In this document: piece after piece, positions 22,640 through 31,400 of the stretch
Layout of the letters: each line of letters opens with the position of its first letter
Position numbering within the stretch: the first letter of the stretch is position 1
Assembly: GCA_963971405.1 (NCBI GenBank)
Contig: OZ020491.1
Span: 28,385,019-28,449,018, forward strand
Direction of reading: 5' to 3'
DNA length: 64,000 nt
DNA from: Psococerastis gibbosa
Lineage: Eukaryota > Arthropoda > Insecta > Psocodea > Psocidae
The notes under the pieces: generated by a model
Database searches by the model: none
What the model saw: the letters and a program-made list of their open reading frames with translations, nothing else
What the model was told of the DNA's origin: nothing
Made by a program: the position numbers and the translations under genes

Positions 22640-22860
22640 GACGACGCCATTGTTTAATTTTAGTTTGTTATTGTTTGCCAAGCGTGATTTTACTCTATGA
22701 TTATTGATCAATTTTAACATGTGGAAGTTAAAATGGACAATGATATCGAGTAAAGAAAAAATCTCATCAATCATTGACGGAATATTGACAAGTGAAATAG
22801 CCGCCGCAGCCTATATTTCATTTCATATTTATAAACAAAAGAAGGTTAGCTGGCAGAGTA
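22640..22860 (+). pseudogene. Possible Harbinger transposase 5' remnant
   Basis: Bases 22640-22720 match the interior of the TAA-flanked MITEs (GATTTTACTCTATGATTATT then GATCAATTTTAAC). An ATGGACAATGATATCGAG start follows, and after a frame change the peptide SEIAAAAYISFHIYKQKK. Clustered alanines then a basic run are usual near the N-terminus of PIF/Harbinger transposases, before the RRxWVHP block, which is not visible here. On the other strand ATGGCGTCGTCTGGATATG diverges, matching ATGGCGTCATGGGATATG of the MITEs. The assignment is inference from a short stretch; no catalytic region remains. Confidence 0.4.
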
Positions 22861-23410
22861 GCCCTTTGGAGCTAAAGCTCGTCAAATACGATATAAAGAC
22901 CTTTAATTTTTTTTTTTTTAATTTCACTTCATTTCACTGCTGAACAATGCTCGTGGAGCTTTGAACTCACTCCACTTGCCCAATCATTTCAATTACAGCC
23001 ACCCAAAAAAATATTAGAAAAAGTTATAAAAGAAAAGTGGGAGCTAGTAAATCCAAAAAATCAATAAGCCAAAGTCACATAAAAAAACAGCAAGGGGTTG
23101 ATGAGGTGGCATTAAATATAACGATCCACCCCTAAAACGGAGTCGATGAAAATCAAAAAAGAAAACGTTAATGAATAGAAGAGAAAATGTGGGTTTAGAA
23201 AGGCGCCTGACGTTTGGCGAAGGCTTAGGGTTAATGAGAAGATTTGCTGACGGACTAACTGAAGTCTGAAAGAAAGATTTATTTGGATCAATGGCGATTG
23301 AGAGATATCTGTGGATTTTTTTTTATGAAGATTTAGGATTCACTTTTGTAAGGTTAAGCTCCAGAGTCCTGACTTTCTAATGTTCATTAGCATTTCAAAA
23401 GCCTATTTAG
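22861..23410. other. Intergenic, no supported gene
   Basis: T and A runs; no ORF or repeat boundary recognised. Confidence 0.4.
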
Positions 23411-23413
23411 AGA

Positions 23414-24404
23414 GCCGGTCCGAGTCAACTCGAACATGCTTTCCAATTTATCAATAAGTAGATAGAGAAGAAATGAGTAATTTCATGGTAAAATTTTTCC
23501 TATGGCTAAATTTCGGATATCTCGGGGGGGGGGGTGTCCACCTGACGTCACTGGAGGTGAGGTAAATAATTCATAGGTCAGACCAACACATTACCATACA
23601 GCAATAATGGCAGGGCACGCAATGCATTTTAACGTGAATTTTCTATCATTTTTTTTTAAAAACATTTTTTGCCCTATAACAAATAGTTTTTTGGGAAGCA
23701 ACCTGTCCGGTTTCGTTACTCAATTTAACACCTAAAACATGCCTGAAGGTAGGAATCATCGATAGAAAGGTTTCACAGAAAAATTATTATATTTTAGTCA
23801 TTTTTCTTGAAAATTGACTTAATTTTATTTATTTTTTTACCCCCAAAAACAAACTATCAAGACGCAAGACACTCCACGGATTTTGTCAAAATAACGACTA
23901 TAATATATGTGAATTTAAAAGAAATCGTTGGAGCCGTTTTCGAGAAATAATTTTTTTAGACTTTTTTGAAGTTTTTGAGAATAAATGCCAAATTTCATCC
24001 AAATTCGTTAAGTAATTTCAAGGCCGTACCCAAGGGGGGGTCATGGGGGGTTCAACCCCCCCCCCCTCGTAATGAAATGGCTTGATACTAGATAGAATCG
24101 GATTCTGAGAGGAAAAATAAAAACCACTATGTAATACCCAATGAAATTTCCAAACGCCCCCCCCCCCCGCCGAAAAAAATCCAAAAAAATCCTGGCTACG
24201 ACCTTGAGTAGTTTGCCCGGAAATCGATGAACAGACAGACAGAGCGACAGACAGAGCGACAGACAGACAGACAGACAGACATTTCGTAAAAACCACTTTT
24301 TTGGTTCCTGGTACCTCAAAACGTGTAAATCCGTTGAAATTTCGGAATCAAAAATTTCGACCATCACAAAGCTTTCCTTATACTACGTATAAATTGGAAA
24401 GCAA
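23414..24404 (+). mobile_element. GACA-bearing element, copy 2, with nested MITE
   Basis: Same ends and order as copy 1. It is longer because a hAT MITE has inserted at 24019-24206, between AATTTCATCCAAATTCG and GTTTGCCCGGAAATCG. The (GACA)n run is at about 24231-24282, with two GAGCGACAGACA interruptions. Confidence 0.88.
24019..24206. mobile_element. hAT-type MITE nested in GACA element, 188 bp
   Basis: Ends CAAGGCCGTACCCAAGG and GGCTACGACCTTG. Flanking octamers AGTAATTT and AGTAGTTT differ by one base; AGTAGTTT is the sequence of the uninterrupted copies, which confirms the insertion point. Reverse orientation to 6075-6251. Confidence 0.9.
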
Positions 24405-24763
24405 TAAGTAATCATCGAAATATAGGGCAGTTTGCAGTAATATAGGGTTCAATTCGAGGCCACCCTGAACAGAGCAGTAAAAATCTGTAGGTAAGAAGCA
24501 ATTACTAGATACGCGATATAAGTGTAAATATCAAATAGGCCTACTTATCACATGAAATCCTCATCGTCAGAAATATCGGGACAAAGAGAAGACATTTCTC
24601 TGGGCTCTTTGATACAAAAAAAAAATCCCTCCTGTCAATACTAATATACATAAAAAAAAAACATTTGAAATGTAGCAAAGCCGTCAGCACAAGGGGAATC
24701 GAAAAGATAAGGGGCCTATATACTATACTATCTATATATACTATTGTACATGATATAAGAGGA

Positions 24764-24936
24764 AGACGACTGGCGGGACGTCCTCAAAAACGCTGGAAGC
24801 ATGAGTTGGAAACTGACCTTCGCGAGTTGGCAGTCCGTAGATGGTGGAGCATTGTACAAAACCAAGATGACTGGAGGAGTGTTGTCGAGCAGACCAAAGC
24901 GCATCAAGGGCTGCAAAGCCAGAAAAGGAAGTAGAT
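24764..24936 (+). pseudogene. LINE C-terminal tail fragment
   Basis: Reads RRLAGRPQKRWKHELETDL, RRWWSIVQNQDDWRSVVEQ, then a stop after a lysine-rich end. It is the same tail as at 5975, 27252, 56410 and 38600(-), and is 5'-truncated. Confidence 0.75.
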
Positions 24937-25033
24937 GAATACTATTTGAATCTGAATTTCGGCATTGCACTTTCGAATTTTTCTTGTACCCATATTTATT
25001 GGCTGGAATATTGGAGATGTGTAATAGGTGCAA

Positions 25034-25130
25034 GGCTGTGTCCAGAGGGGTAGTCCAAGGGGTTCGGACCCCCTTCAAAATAGAAGGGCTTTACATTTGA
25101 GATTCTACGGGAGCCCCCCCCCCCCCGTTT
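25034..25130. mobile_element. Partial hAT-type poly-C MITE
   Basis: Starts CAAGGCTGTGTCCAGAGG and includes a C run near 25117. The right terminus is missing or too diverged to place. Confidence 0.45.
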
Positions 25131-25600
25131 ACTTTTACCATTAGAACCTACCTAAAGGTAATTAGAGGAGAACTAAAAAATCATACAATAACCGTTAACT
25201 CTTTGTAATTATTGTATACCTATTAGGTAGATATTTTCGGGGTAAATTTTAAACTTTTACTATTTTTTTTAAAATATTTAATACTATTTAGATACTGTAT
25301 ATCTTTTAAAAAAAAAATTTTTATAGCGCCATTATTACACAGCAATGTTTATTATAAAATTAGTATTAATTTTTATTTTGCAAAAAAAAATGATTTTATC
25401 CAGTGCTTATTGAGCCAGGCGCAAGGACCCTCGAGCGCGAGGCCTGGAGCGGTCGCTACATTCGCTCCACCGGTAGTGTCGGCCCTGGGATTATGGAGTC
25501 TAATAAATGCGTCACAAGACATGGCATGCGAATTTTAGTTATTTTAATTTCATGGTAAAGTCATTTATAATATTGAGGTAATTTACTAGTATTTTATTAC
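25131..25600. other. Intergenic, no supported gene
   Basis: Poly-A and poly-T runs; a GC-richer patch at 25420-25490 has no coding frame I can defend. Confidence 0.4.
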
Positions 25601-25616
25601 ATTGTAGTATCATATG

Positions 25617-25790
25617 GTAAATATAACACTGACAGTAAATTAACTTTGGTTGAAGAGGTAACCCCCTCGTTATAACCGAAATTAGAGGATATGGAAAAAA
25701 CTGGGCTTGGCGGGATTCGAACCCACGATCTACGCCTAACCGGGGCGTCGTCTTAACCGCTGGACCACAAGCCCCTACAAGTCCAGTAAA
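25617..25790 (-). mobile_element. tRNA-derived SINE-A, best copy
   Basis: The head on the - strand (25703-25774, 72 nt) folds as a tRNA: acceptor stem GGGCTTG/CAAGCCC, anticodon stem ACGCC/GGCGT, T arm GTGGG-TTCGAAT-CCCGC. The loop CCGGTTA lacks the universal T33, so it is a SINE promoter rather than a working tRNA. The tail carries CCTCTAATTTCGGTTATAAC and TTCAACCAAAGTTAATTTAC. Confidence 0.85.
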
Positions 25791-25914
25791 TGCCAAATCC
25801 TCTACTTATGCTCTAATTGACATGATTCGTGTTGCTAGACAGGTTAGCACAATTACACAACTATCTAACCGAACAGGTCTGTGAGCTGACTTAATTGCAT
25901 AAAGACAATGCTTT

Positions 25915-26030
25915 ATTCATTACATTGTAGTATTATATGGTATATATAACACTGAAGTTAAATTAACTTTGGTTGAAGAGGTAACCTCCTCGTTATAACC
26001 GAAATTAGAGCATATGGAAAAAATACAAGT
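25915..26030 (-). mobile_element. SINE-A tail fragment
   Basis: Reverse complement of the SINE-A tail only; the tRNA-like head is absent. Confidence 0.7.
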
Positions 26031-26168
26031 GGTTGTTGACCTTCACCGATTCCTAAACTGGTCGTTTCCCATCTCATCGACCAGTTAGTCTCTCAACGTG
26101 GGATACTCCGCATCGAAATGTAAGTACTACTGGGCTAACTTATTATTTGGTAGATTTAGGAGGGGGGG

Positions 26169-26356
26169 CAAGGGCGGATTTTAAGGGGGGTCAGAGGCTT
26201 TAGACCCCCCCTCCCAAAAAAAAAAAAAATGAACTTACACTAGATAACAATGGGTTTACTGCGGGAATTAAAAATAATAATGTTTCTTAACGTTATAATT
26301 CACTAAACCTGCCCACTGACTCCCCCCCCCTAAATTGGAGTCAAAATCCGCCCTTG
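26169..26356. mobile_element. hAT-type MITE, 188 bp
   Basis: Ends CAAGGGCGGATTTTAAGG and AAAATCCGCCCTTG. It is flanked by G-rich octamers that cannot be matched with confidence. C runs near 26205 and 26323. Confidence 0.7.
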
Positions 26357-26483
26357 GGGAGGGGGGGCCGTGTTTTATAATCTACACTTTACTGCAATCA
26401 AAATGCTTAAACCATCCTATTTCGGGGCTAAATTTTCATAAACTAACCCGTGAGGATGACCCCCCGGCCCCCCTTTGTCCACT

Positions 26484-26560
26484 TTTATAACTTTGGTTGG
26501 AGAGATAACCTCCTCGTTGTAACGGAAATTAGAGGTTAGGGAAAAAAACTAGAATAGGCC
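26484..26560 (-). mobile_element. SINE-A tail fragment
   Basis: Matches AACTTTGGTTGAAGAGGTAA and CCTCGTTATAACGGAAATTA of SINE-A with several changes. Confidence 0.6.
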
Positions 26561-26635
26561 TATATTGAATAACCTCATCGGTTAGATTGGTTAGAGTGTT
26601 AGATACTAGTAGTTGTGTAGCTAACCTGTCTAGCA

Positions 26636-26790
26636 AGGCCGTAGCCAAAGGGGGTTCATGGGGGTTCAACACCCCCCCCCCCCCCCCGAAATGAAATGGC
26701 TTGATACTACTAAGATAGAATCGGATTTTGAGAGGAAAAATAAAAACCACTATGTAATACCCAATGAAATTTCTAAACGTCGAGGTTTCT
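26636..26790. mobile_element. hAT-type MITE, right end lost
   Basis: Starts CAAGGCCGTAGCCAAAGG, with a C run at about 26671-26687 and the conserved GATAGAATCGGATTTTGAGA interior. The right terminus is not recognisable. Confidence 0.65.
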
Positions 26791-26828
26791 ACCACGCCCT
26801 TCCATTTTCATAGTCTGATTCCCAACCA

Positions 26829-26988
26829 GCAGCCTGATCGGGGCGTTTATAATACCGGTATTTATTTAATCCACTGGTAAACAAGATAATTTTATAATGG
26901 AAAGTGCTTTCAAAATTTGTTTGTTTATAGTTATAATCCTAGGGTATTTATTTAACTCCGGTATTATAAACGCCTCGATCAGACTGCA
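26829..26988. mobile_element. Hairpin MITE, about 160 bp
   Basis: GCAGCCTGATCGGGGCGTTT at the left pairs imperfectly with AACGCCTCGATCAGACTGC at the right. The interior has AACAAGATAATTTTATAATG, related to 53945-54103 and 1630-1730. Confidence 0.75.
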
Positions 26989-27239
26989 ACTGAACTATTT
27001 CGGGCCAAGGCGTAACGAAAAGTAACCTCAATTTCGTAAAGGTAAAAATTGAAGGCTAAGTCCGCTTAAATCCGAATTTCACACCAAATAGCAGATGCTC
27101 ACACAGTATAAGGTACTTAATCTCAGTAATCACTGAAATTTGGAGGTCATCAACATGGCCTTGAACTTCGCAGGGGTCAATCATTTCATGGCTATAAAGA
27201 GTTTGAAATAGGCGAGATTAACGTGCAGTAGACCAGATG

Positions 27240-27443
27240 TAGAAAGCAAGCATGACAGAAAGACGATTGGCCGGACGTTCTCGAAAACGCTGGAAAGATG
27301 CTTTGGAAACTGACCATCGCGAGTTGGGAATCCATAGATTGTGGAGAGTTGTACAAAAACGATACGACTGGAGGAGTGTTATCGAGCACGCCAAACTCCA
27401 AAGCCCATCAAGGGTTGTAGAGCCAGAAAAAGAAGAAGAATAA
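27240..27443 (+). pseudogene. LINE C-terminal tail fragment with GAA end
   Basis: Reads ERRLAGRSRKRWKDALETDH, WRVVQKRYDWRSVIEHAK and ends EPEKEEE into GAAGAAGAA. It is a truncated copy of the same LINE family as 24764. Confidence 0.75.
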
Positions 27444-27504
27444 CGTGGCTGTCAGTAACGGGGCCGAGATAAATCTGAATATTGCTCTGGATGTTGTTGG
27501 GCGC

Positions 27505-28138
27505 TAGAGGTGGGGCGTGACAGATATTTCCAGGAGCAACAGTGACCGGTGACAGTGACTCGACAGTCACTGATACAAATACTGGTGATTTCTGTCACTG
27601 GAGTGACTGCTTTTGTTCGTGCTATCTAAATAATCTTGGTACATCTTGGTATGAGTAATCAAAAGTCACTGTCACTTCTCTTACTTGACAGTGATTTATA
27701 CAAGTTGCATAGACTTATTCGTTTCGCTTAACAATTAAAGTCGGTTATTCTTTTGTTTAGTTATGCTAAGAAATTTAAGAAGTAGCAATATAGATATATA
27801 TATATATAAACTTAAAGCTAGTCAGTTATGGAGCAGTCACGGTGACAGCCTCGGGCATACCTTATGTTTAGCTTACGTGAGACGATCGGAAAGCATTTCG
27901 GGGAATTTCGCTTAAGACTGCCTAGTGCATAGGCTAAACCTGAGCCAGTTATTTATTGCTCTTGCATGCGACTATCAGAGTCTTAGAAACAAAGCTATTT
28001 AAAAAATAGCCAAAATCGGTGACAGTGAGACAGTGACTCAAATCACCAGTATTTTGTTTTGGGTAGGAACGGGTGGTTGCAGTGACCATCGTAGTCACGG
28101 TGATAAATCACAGTGACAGAAGTAACGCCCCACCTCTA
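27505..28138. mobile_element. hAT-type element, 634 bp, subterminal repeats
   Basis: Ends TAGAGGTGGGGCG and CGCCCCACCTCTA. Flanking octamers GTTGGGCG (27496-27503) and GTTGGGCC (28139-28146) differ by one base, with one extra base at the left junction. The first 100 and last 120 bp are packed with CAGTGAC/GTCACTG in both directions. Such subterminal motifs are transposase-binding sites in known hAT elements. No transposase. Confidence 0.85.
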
Positions 28139-28146
28139 GTTGGGCC

Positions 28147-28310
28147 TGTAGTACAATGTAAACAATACCGGTATCTCGGATGCATTGTAAACAGTGATTG
28201 GGAAGTGAGTCAGGACATTCACAGCCGCATTGAGCAAGCTTGGAATTACTTCAGCAAAATGTAGAAAGTACATCGGTGTCGCGAACCACACTTTAAGAAC
28301 CTCTGGTCTA
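28147..28310 (+). pseudogene. LINE reverse transcriptase fragment
   Basis: Reads VVQCKQYRYLGCIVNSDW, then EVSQDIHSRIEQAWNYFSKM: the YLGxxI and RIxxAxxxFxKL region that follows the palm in LINE proteins. It shares WEVSQ with 17655-17960. It sits just upstream of the first CRAL-TRIO exon found and is not part of it. Confidence 0.7.
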
Positions 28311-28360
28311 CACTATACCACCAGGCTAAATGTATTGACTGATATTTTTATTTATTTCAG

Positions 28361-28437
28361 GTATAAAGCTACGGCAGCGGATATTCAATGTTTCAAAGAC
28401 TGGCTAATCAAAGTTCCGTACCTACCACAATTTTATG
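28361..28437 (+). CDS. CRAL-TRIO gene, first exon found
   Basis: Acceptor TTTATTTATTTCAG, donor ATG|GTAAGG. The first base completes a codon from a missing upstream exon. It encodes YKATAADIQCFKDWLIKVPY and LPQFY, the WLxxxPxLP helix at the start of CRAL-TRIO-N. It ends in phase 1. Confidence 0.85.
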
Positions 28438-31400
28438 GTAAGGCATACCTGTAGTAAACTGTAGTAATTACCATCTTACCCGGTTTAAGGCCAACGGCTA
28501 GAGACGAGTGTCCGAGTTTACATTGGTGCAGCAACCGGGTGGCCAGAGCGGCCCAGACCAGCAAAAAATGCCGAAAAAACACTAAAAATAATAATAAGAA
28601 CAGCTGTTTAGGTTCAAGTTTTTGAATTATTTTTCATACAATTTTTAAAAATATTGCTTTTACCTATTTCAGCATTTTTATTCAGGTTTATTTCTTTTAC
28701 TTACCTAAAGTGGCGCAGTCAGCCCGGTTGAGCTTTTGGCCACTCGTACAATTTTCGGCCAGGTTGCCCGGTCCTCAGCAGTTGCTCTCCGTCCCCTCTC
28801 AATCAGGGACGGGTCCAGCCCATTTTTTGGAAGGGGTAGTTGTGGGTCAAAATAGGAAAAACATATGTAGGATCGATTAAATTAGAGCGTAATAAATTAA
28901 TTTACAATAGATTTACCAAATTTGGGGGGGGGCAGCTACCTGTATCCGTCCTTGCTCTCAATCAGGTTGATCGCATATTTCGCACATCCTGTCAAACCAC
29001 CTGAAGCGTGGCCTTCCAGTGAGCCTGTGAGCCCGAGTAACTTATTGTGATTGTGAATTTGTGCCGTACAGTAATTTTGTTACTCTCCTCCTATAAAAAA
29101 TAAGGGAGAGAGGGTGAGACAGAGAGAGTGGCGTATCCGCTCTACGCGATAAACCTACGATAGTAGCCGAAATCAAGAGAGCCCGCATCATGTAGGTAGG
29201 GCAGGTGGAACGAATGCCAGACCATAGGGCAAGAAGAGCACCCTTAGACGCTCTACGCGATAAACCTGCGATTGTAGCCGAAATCAAGAGAGCCCGCATC
29301 AGGTAGGTAGGGCACGTGGAACGAATGCCAGACCATAGGGCAAGAAGAGCACCCTTACACAAGGTGCCCCAAGGGAGAAGACGAGTAGGACGGCCGCGGA
29401 TGCGATGGCTGGATGACGTCGAGGAGGATCTGGCGACCATTGGCGTCCCTGACTGGCGAAGAAGAGTGCAGGACCGCGCAGTGCTACTAGGCGAAGTGAG
29501 GGAGCGGAGGAGGCAGTCGACACCCCATATGTTTCTTGTAGTTTGTAAAAATGGCGAAATCCTAGATATTTTGTCCTCAAAATCCTACAAACGGTCTCAT
29601 TGTTAGCCTAACCCATTAAACAAGAATAACAAGATACTTTTCTTTGCAGAAGACTTCATAATCATATGGTTCATAGAAGGAGCCAAAGGTCGAATGGAAA
29701 TTGCTAAACAGAAATTCGATAATGCCCATCGAATTCGAACAGTGTATCCGGACATCATGACTGGACTCGATATTCACGAACCCTCTCTTTGTAGATGTCT
29801 CTCCGAAATGAGGTACCGATATTATGGTAATTTGAAAAACCTCGCGCCGTTGGAACATCACGATCGTTTATGGTGTGGCGAGAAGGCTCGTGCAGGCTTG
29901 TGCTGTCGCGCATAGGCTCGATCATTCCCACAATAATATTTCGATAAGAACAAAGGCTTGTTTCGGCGCATCGCGAGTCCCCGATCAATAGTCTCTAGTA
30001 GCTAGTAGTGTTCCAACGACGCGTGGTTTGTATGAGATAAACGATGTTTTCAATAAAGGAGCCATTCATGAACTTCCGCCGAGGGACAAAGCCTTTCACG
30101 TATGTTACCTTTAGGCCTAATTGTCAAGAATGAATCATTTGGAAGTAATTGAGGACAATTGTCAGCACATCATGTTAACTGCTCCTTATGAGCCAGGCAT
30201 TAACTGCATTGTCGTTGACCTGCGCTTTAGGATTTCTCTAAAGACAGCATTAATGATAATTATAATGAATCTTTTCAGTGATTTTTACATCTCTAAAGTC
30301 CTGAGCAAATCGGGGAGCATGGTTCTTTACAGCCGTATAGGCACAGCAGAACCCAATCTTGCGTTAATTAAGAATTTCTACAAGGCGTTTAAGCTATACA
30401 TAATCAGATTTCTTGTTGTAAGTATACTAATTTCGTCGTGTTAGTCGCCTTATAACTTACGCATTTTTTAAATGTTAGGATGTTGGTAATACCCTTTGAG
30501 ATGTTATCGGAGACGCGTGTGACAAGGAATTTTTTAAAGTTTACATAAGAATAATATGTGGATTCTTCAACGGTCGTGAAGCAATGGCGCAATATATGAC
30601 ATTTGTTATCGACTGACCATGGAATTATTGATTAAAAAAAGTCGGTCACTCTAATTTGGTACCATTTTTTTAGGTGTATATTCTAGTCCTACTCATTCTT
30701 TTATTAGGATCGAGAAATGTGCTCATTGTAAATTAAGATGAATAACATGGGCCCCACTATTCTTCCTTGAGGAGCCCCATATTAATTAATTTTATGAATC
30801 CTTCATACTTTCTCTGTACTTTTCAGGACAAACCTTTGGTGGAATTGTTAACGGTAAGTTTAAAATAATATCAACAACAACATTGCAAAATTGTTTTTCA
30901 TGGATATTATTAGTTGGGTATAATTAAATTTTTATGTTTTAGAAAAATTGGAATGGAAAATTTAGCGTTGTAATAGATATGGCTAATATAACCGTCACTC
31001 ATACGATGCTTGTAACTGCATTCCTCAAACCATCATTTGAACTAATGTTCGCTATGCCCTTTGGAGTACAGTCCGTTCACTACGTAAATGTAACCCCTGC
31101 CTTCGACAAGTTCGTGGATGTAATTAAGGCTCTTACAAAGAAGAAAATCGGCGATAGAGTAAGTGTTTTCTGCTTCTAGCAATAAGCAGTGAGACACCTA
31201 TATAGTATATCTTTATTAACTTTGAAAAAGCTACTGTCACTCGTCATTGTGAATCAAAATAACTTCGTAAAATAAAATTATATAACACAATAGCTTTCGG
31301 CTTACACCAAGTGTGAAACCGGCTCTGTTTTATTGTTTATGTAAACTAAGAAAAACCAAAATCTCGTTGTTGTTCATTATGGGATGCCACTTCTAATCTG

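Noticed and set aside
24041..24367. ORFs with CLSVCLSVALSV runs
   Set aside because: Translation of the GACA microsatellite inside a transposon copy; the same peptides appear at 39423 and 47688.
25703..25774. Functional tRNA gene
   Set aside because: No T33, a SINE tail follows, and several diverged copies exist in the window.
30010..30106. Exon for a CRAL-TRIO linker reading GAIHELPPRDKAF
   Set aside because: The DNA is part of a dispersed repeat (also at 54880-54970), lacks a good acceptor, and direct splicing of 29812 to 30279 keeps the frame.
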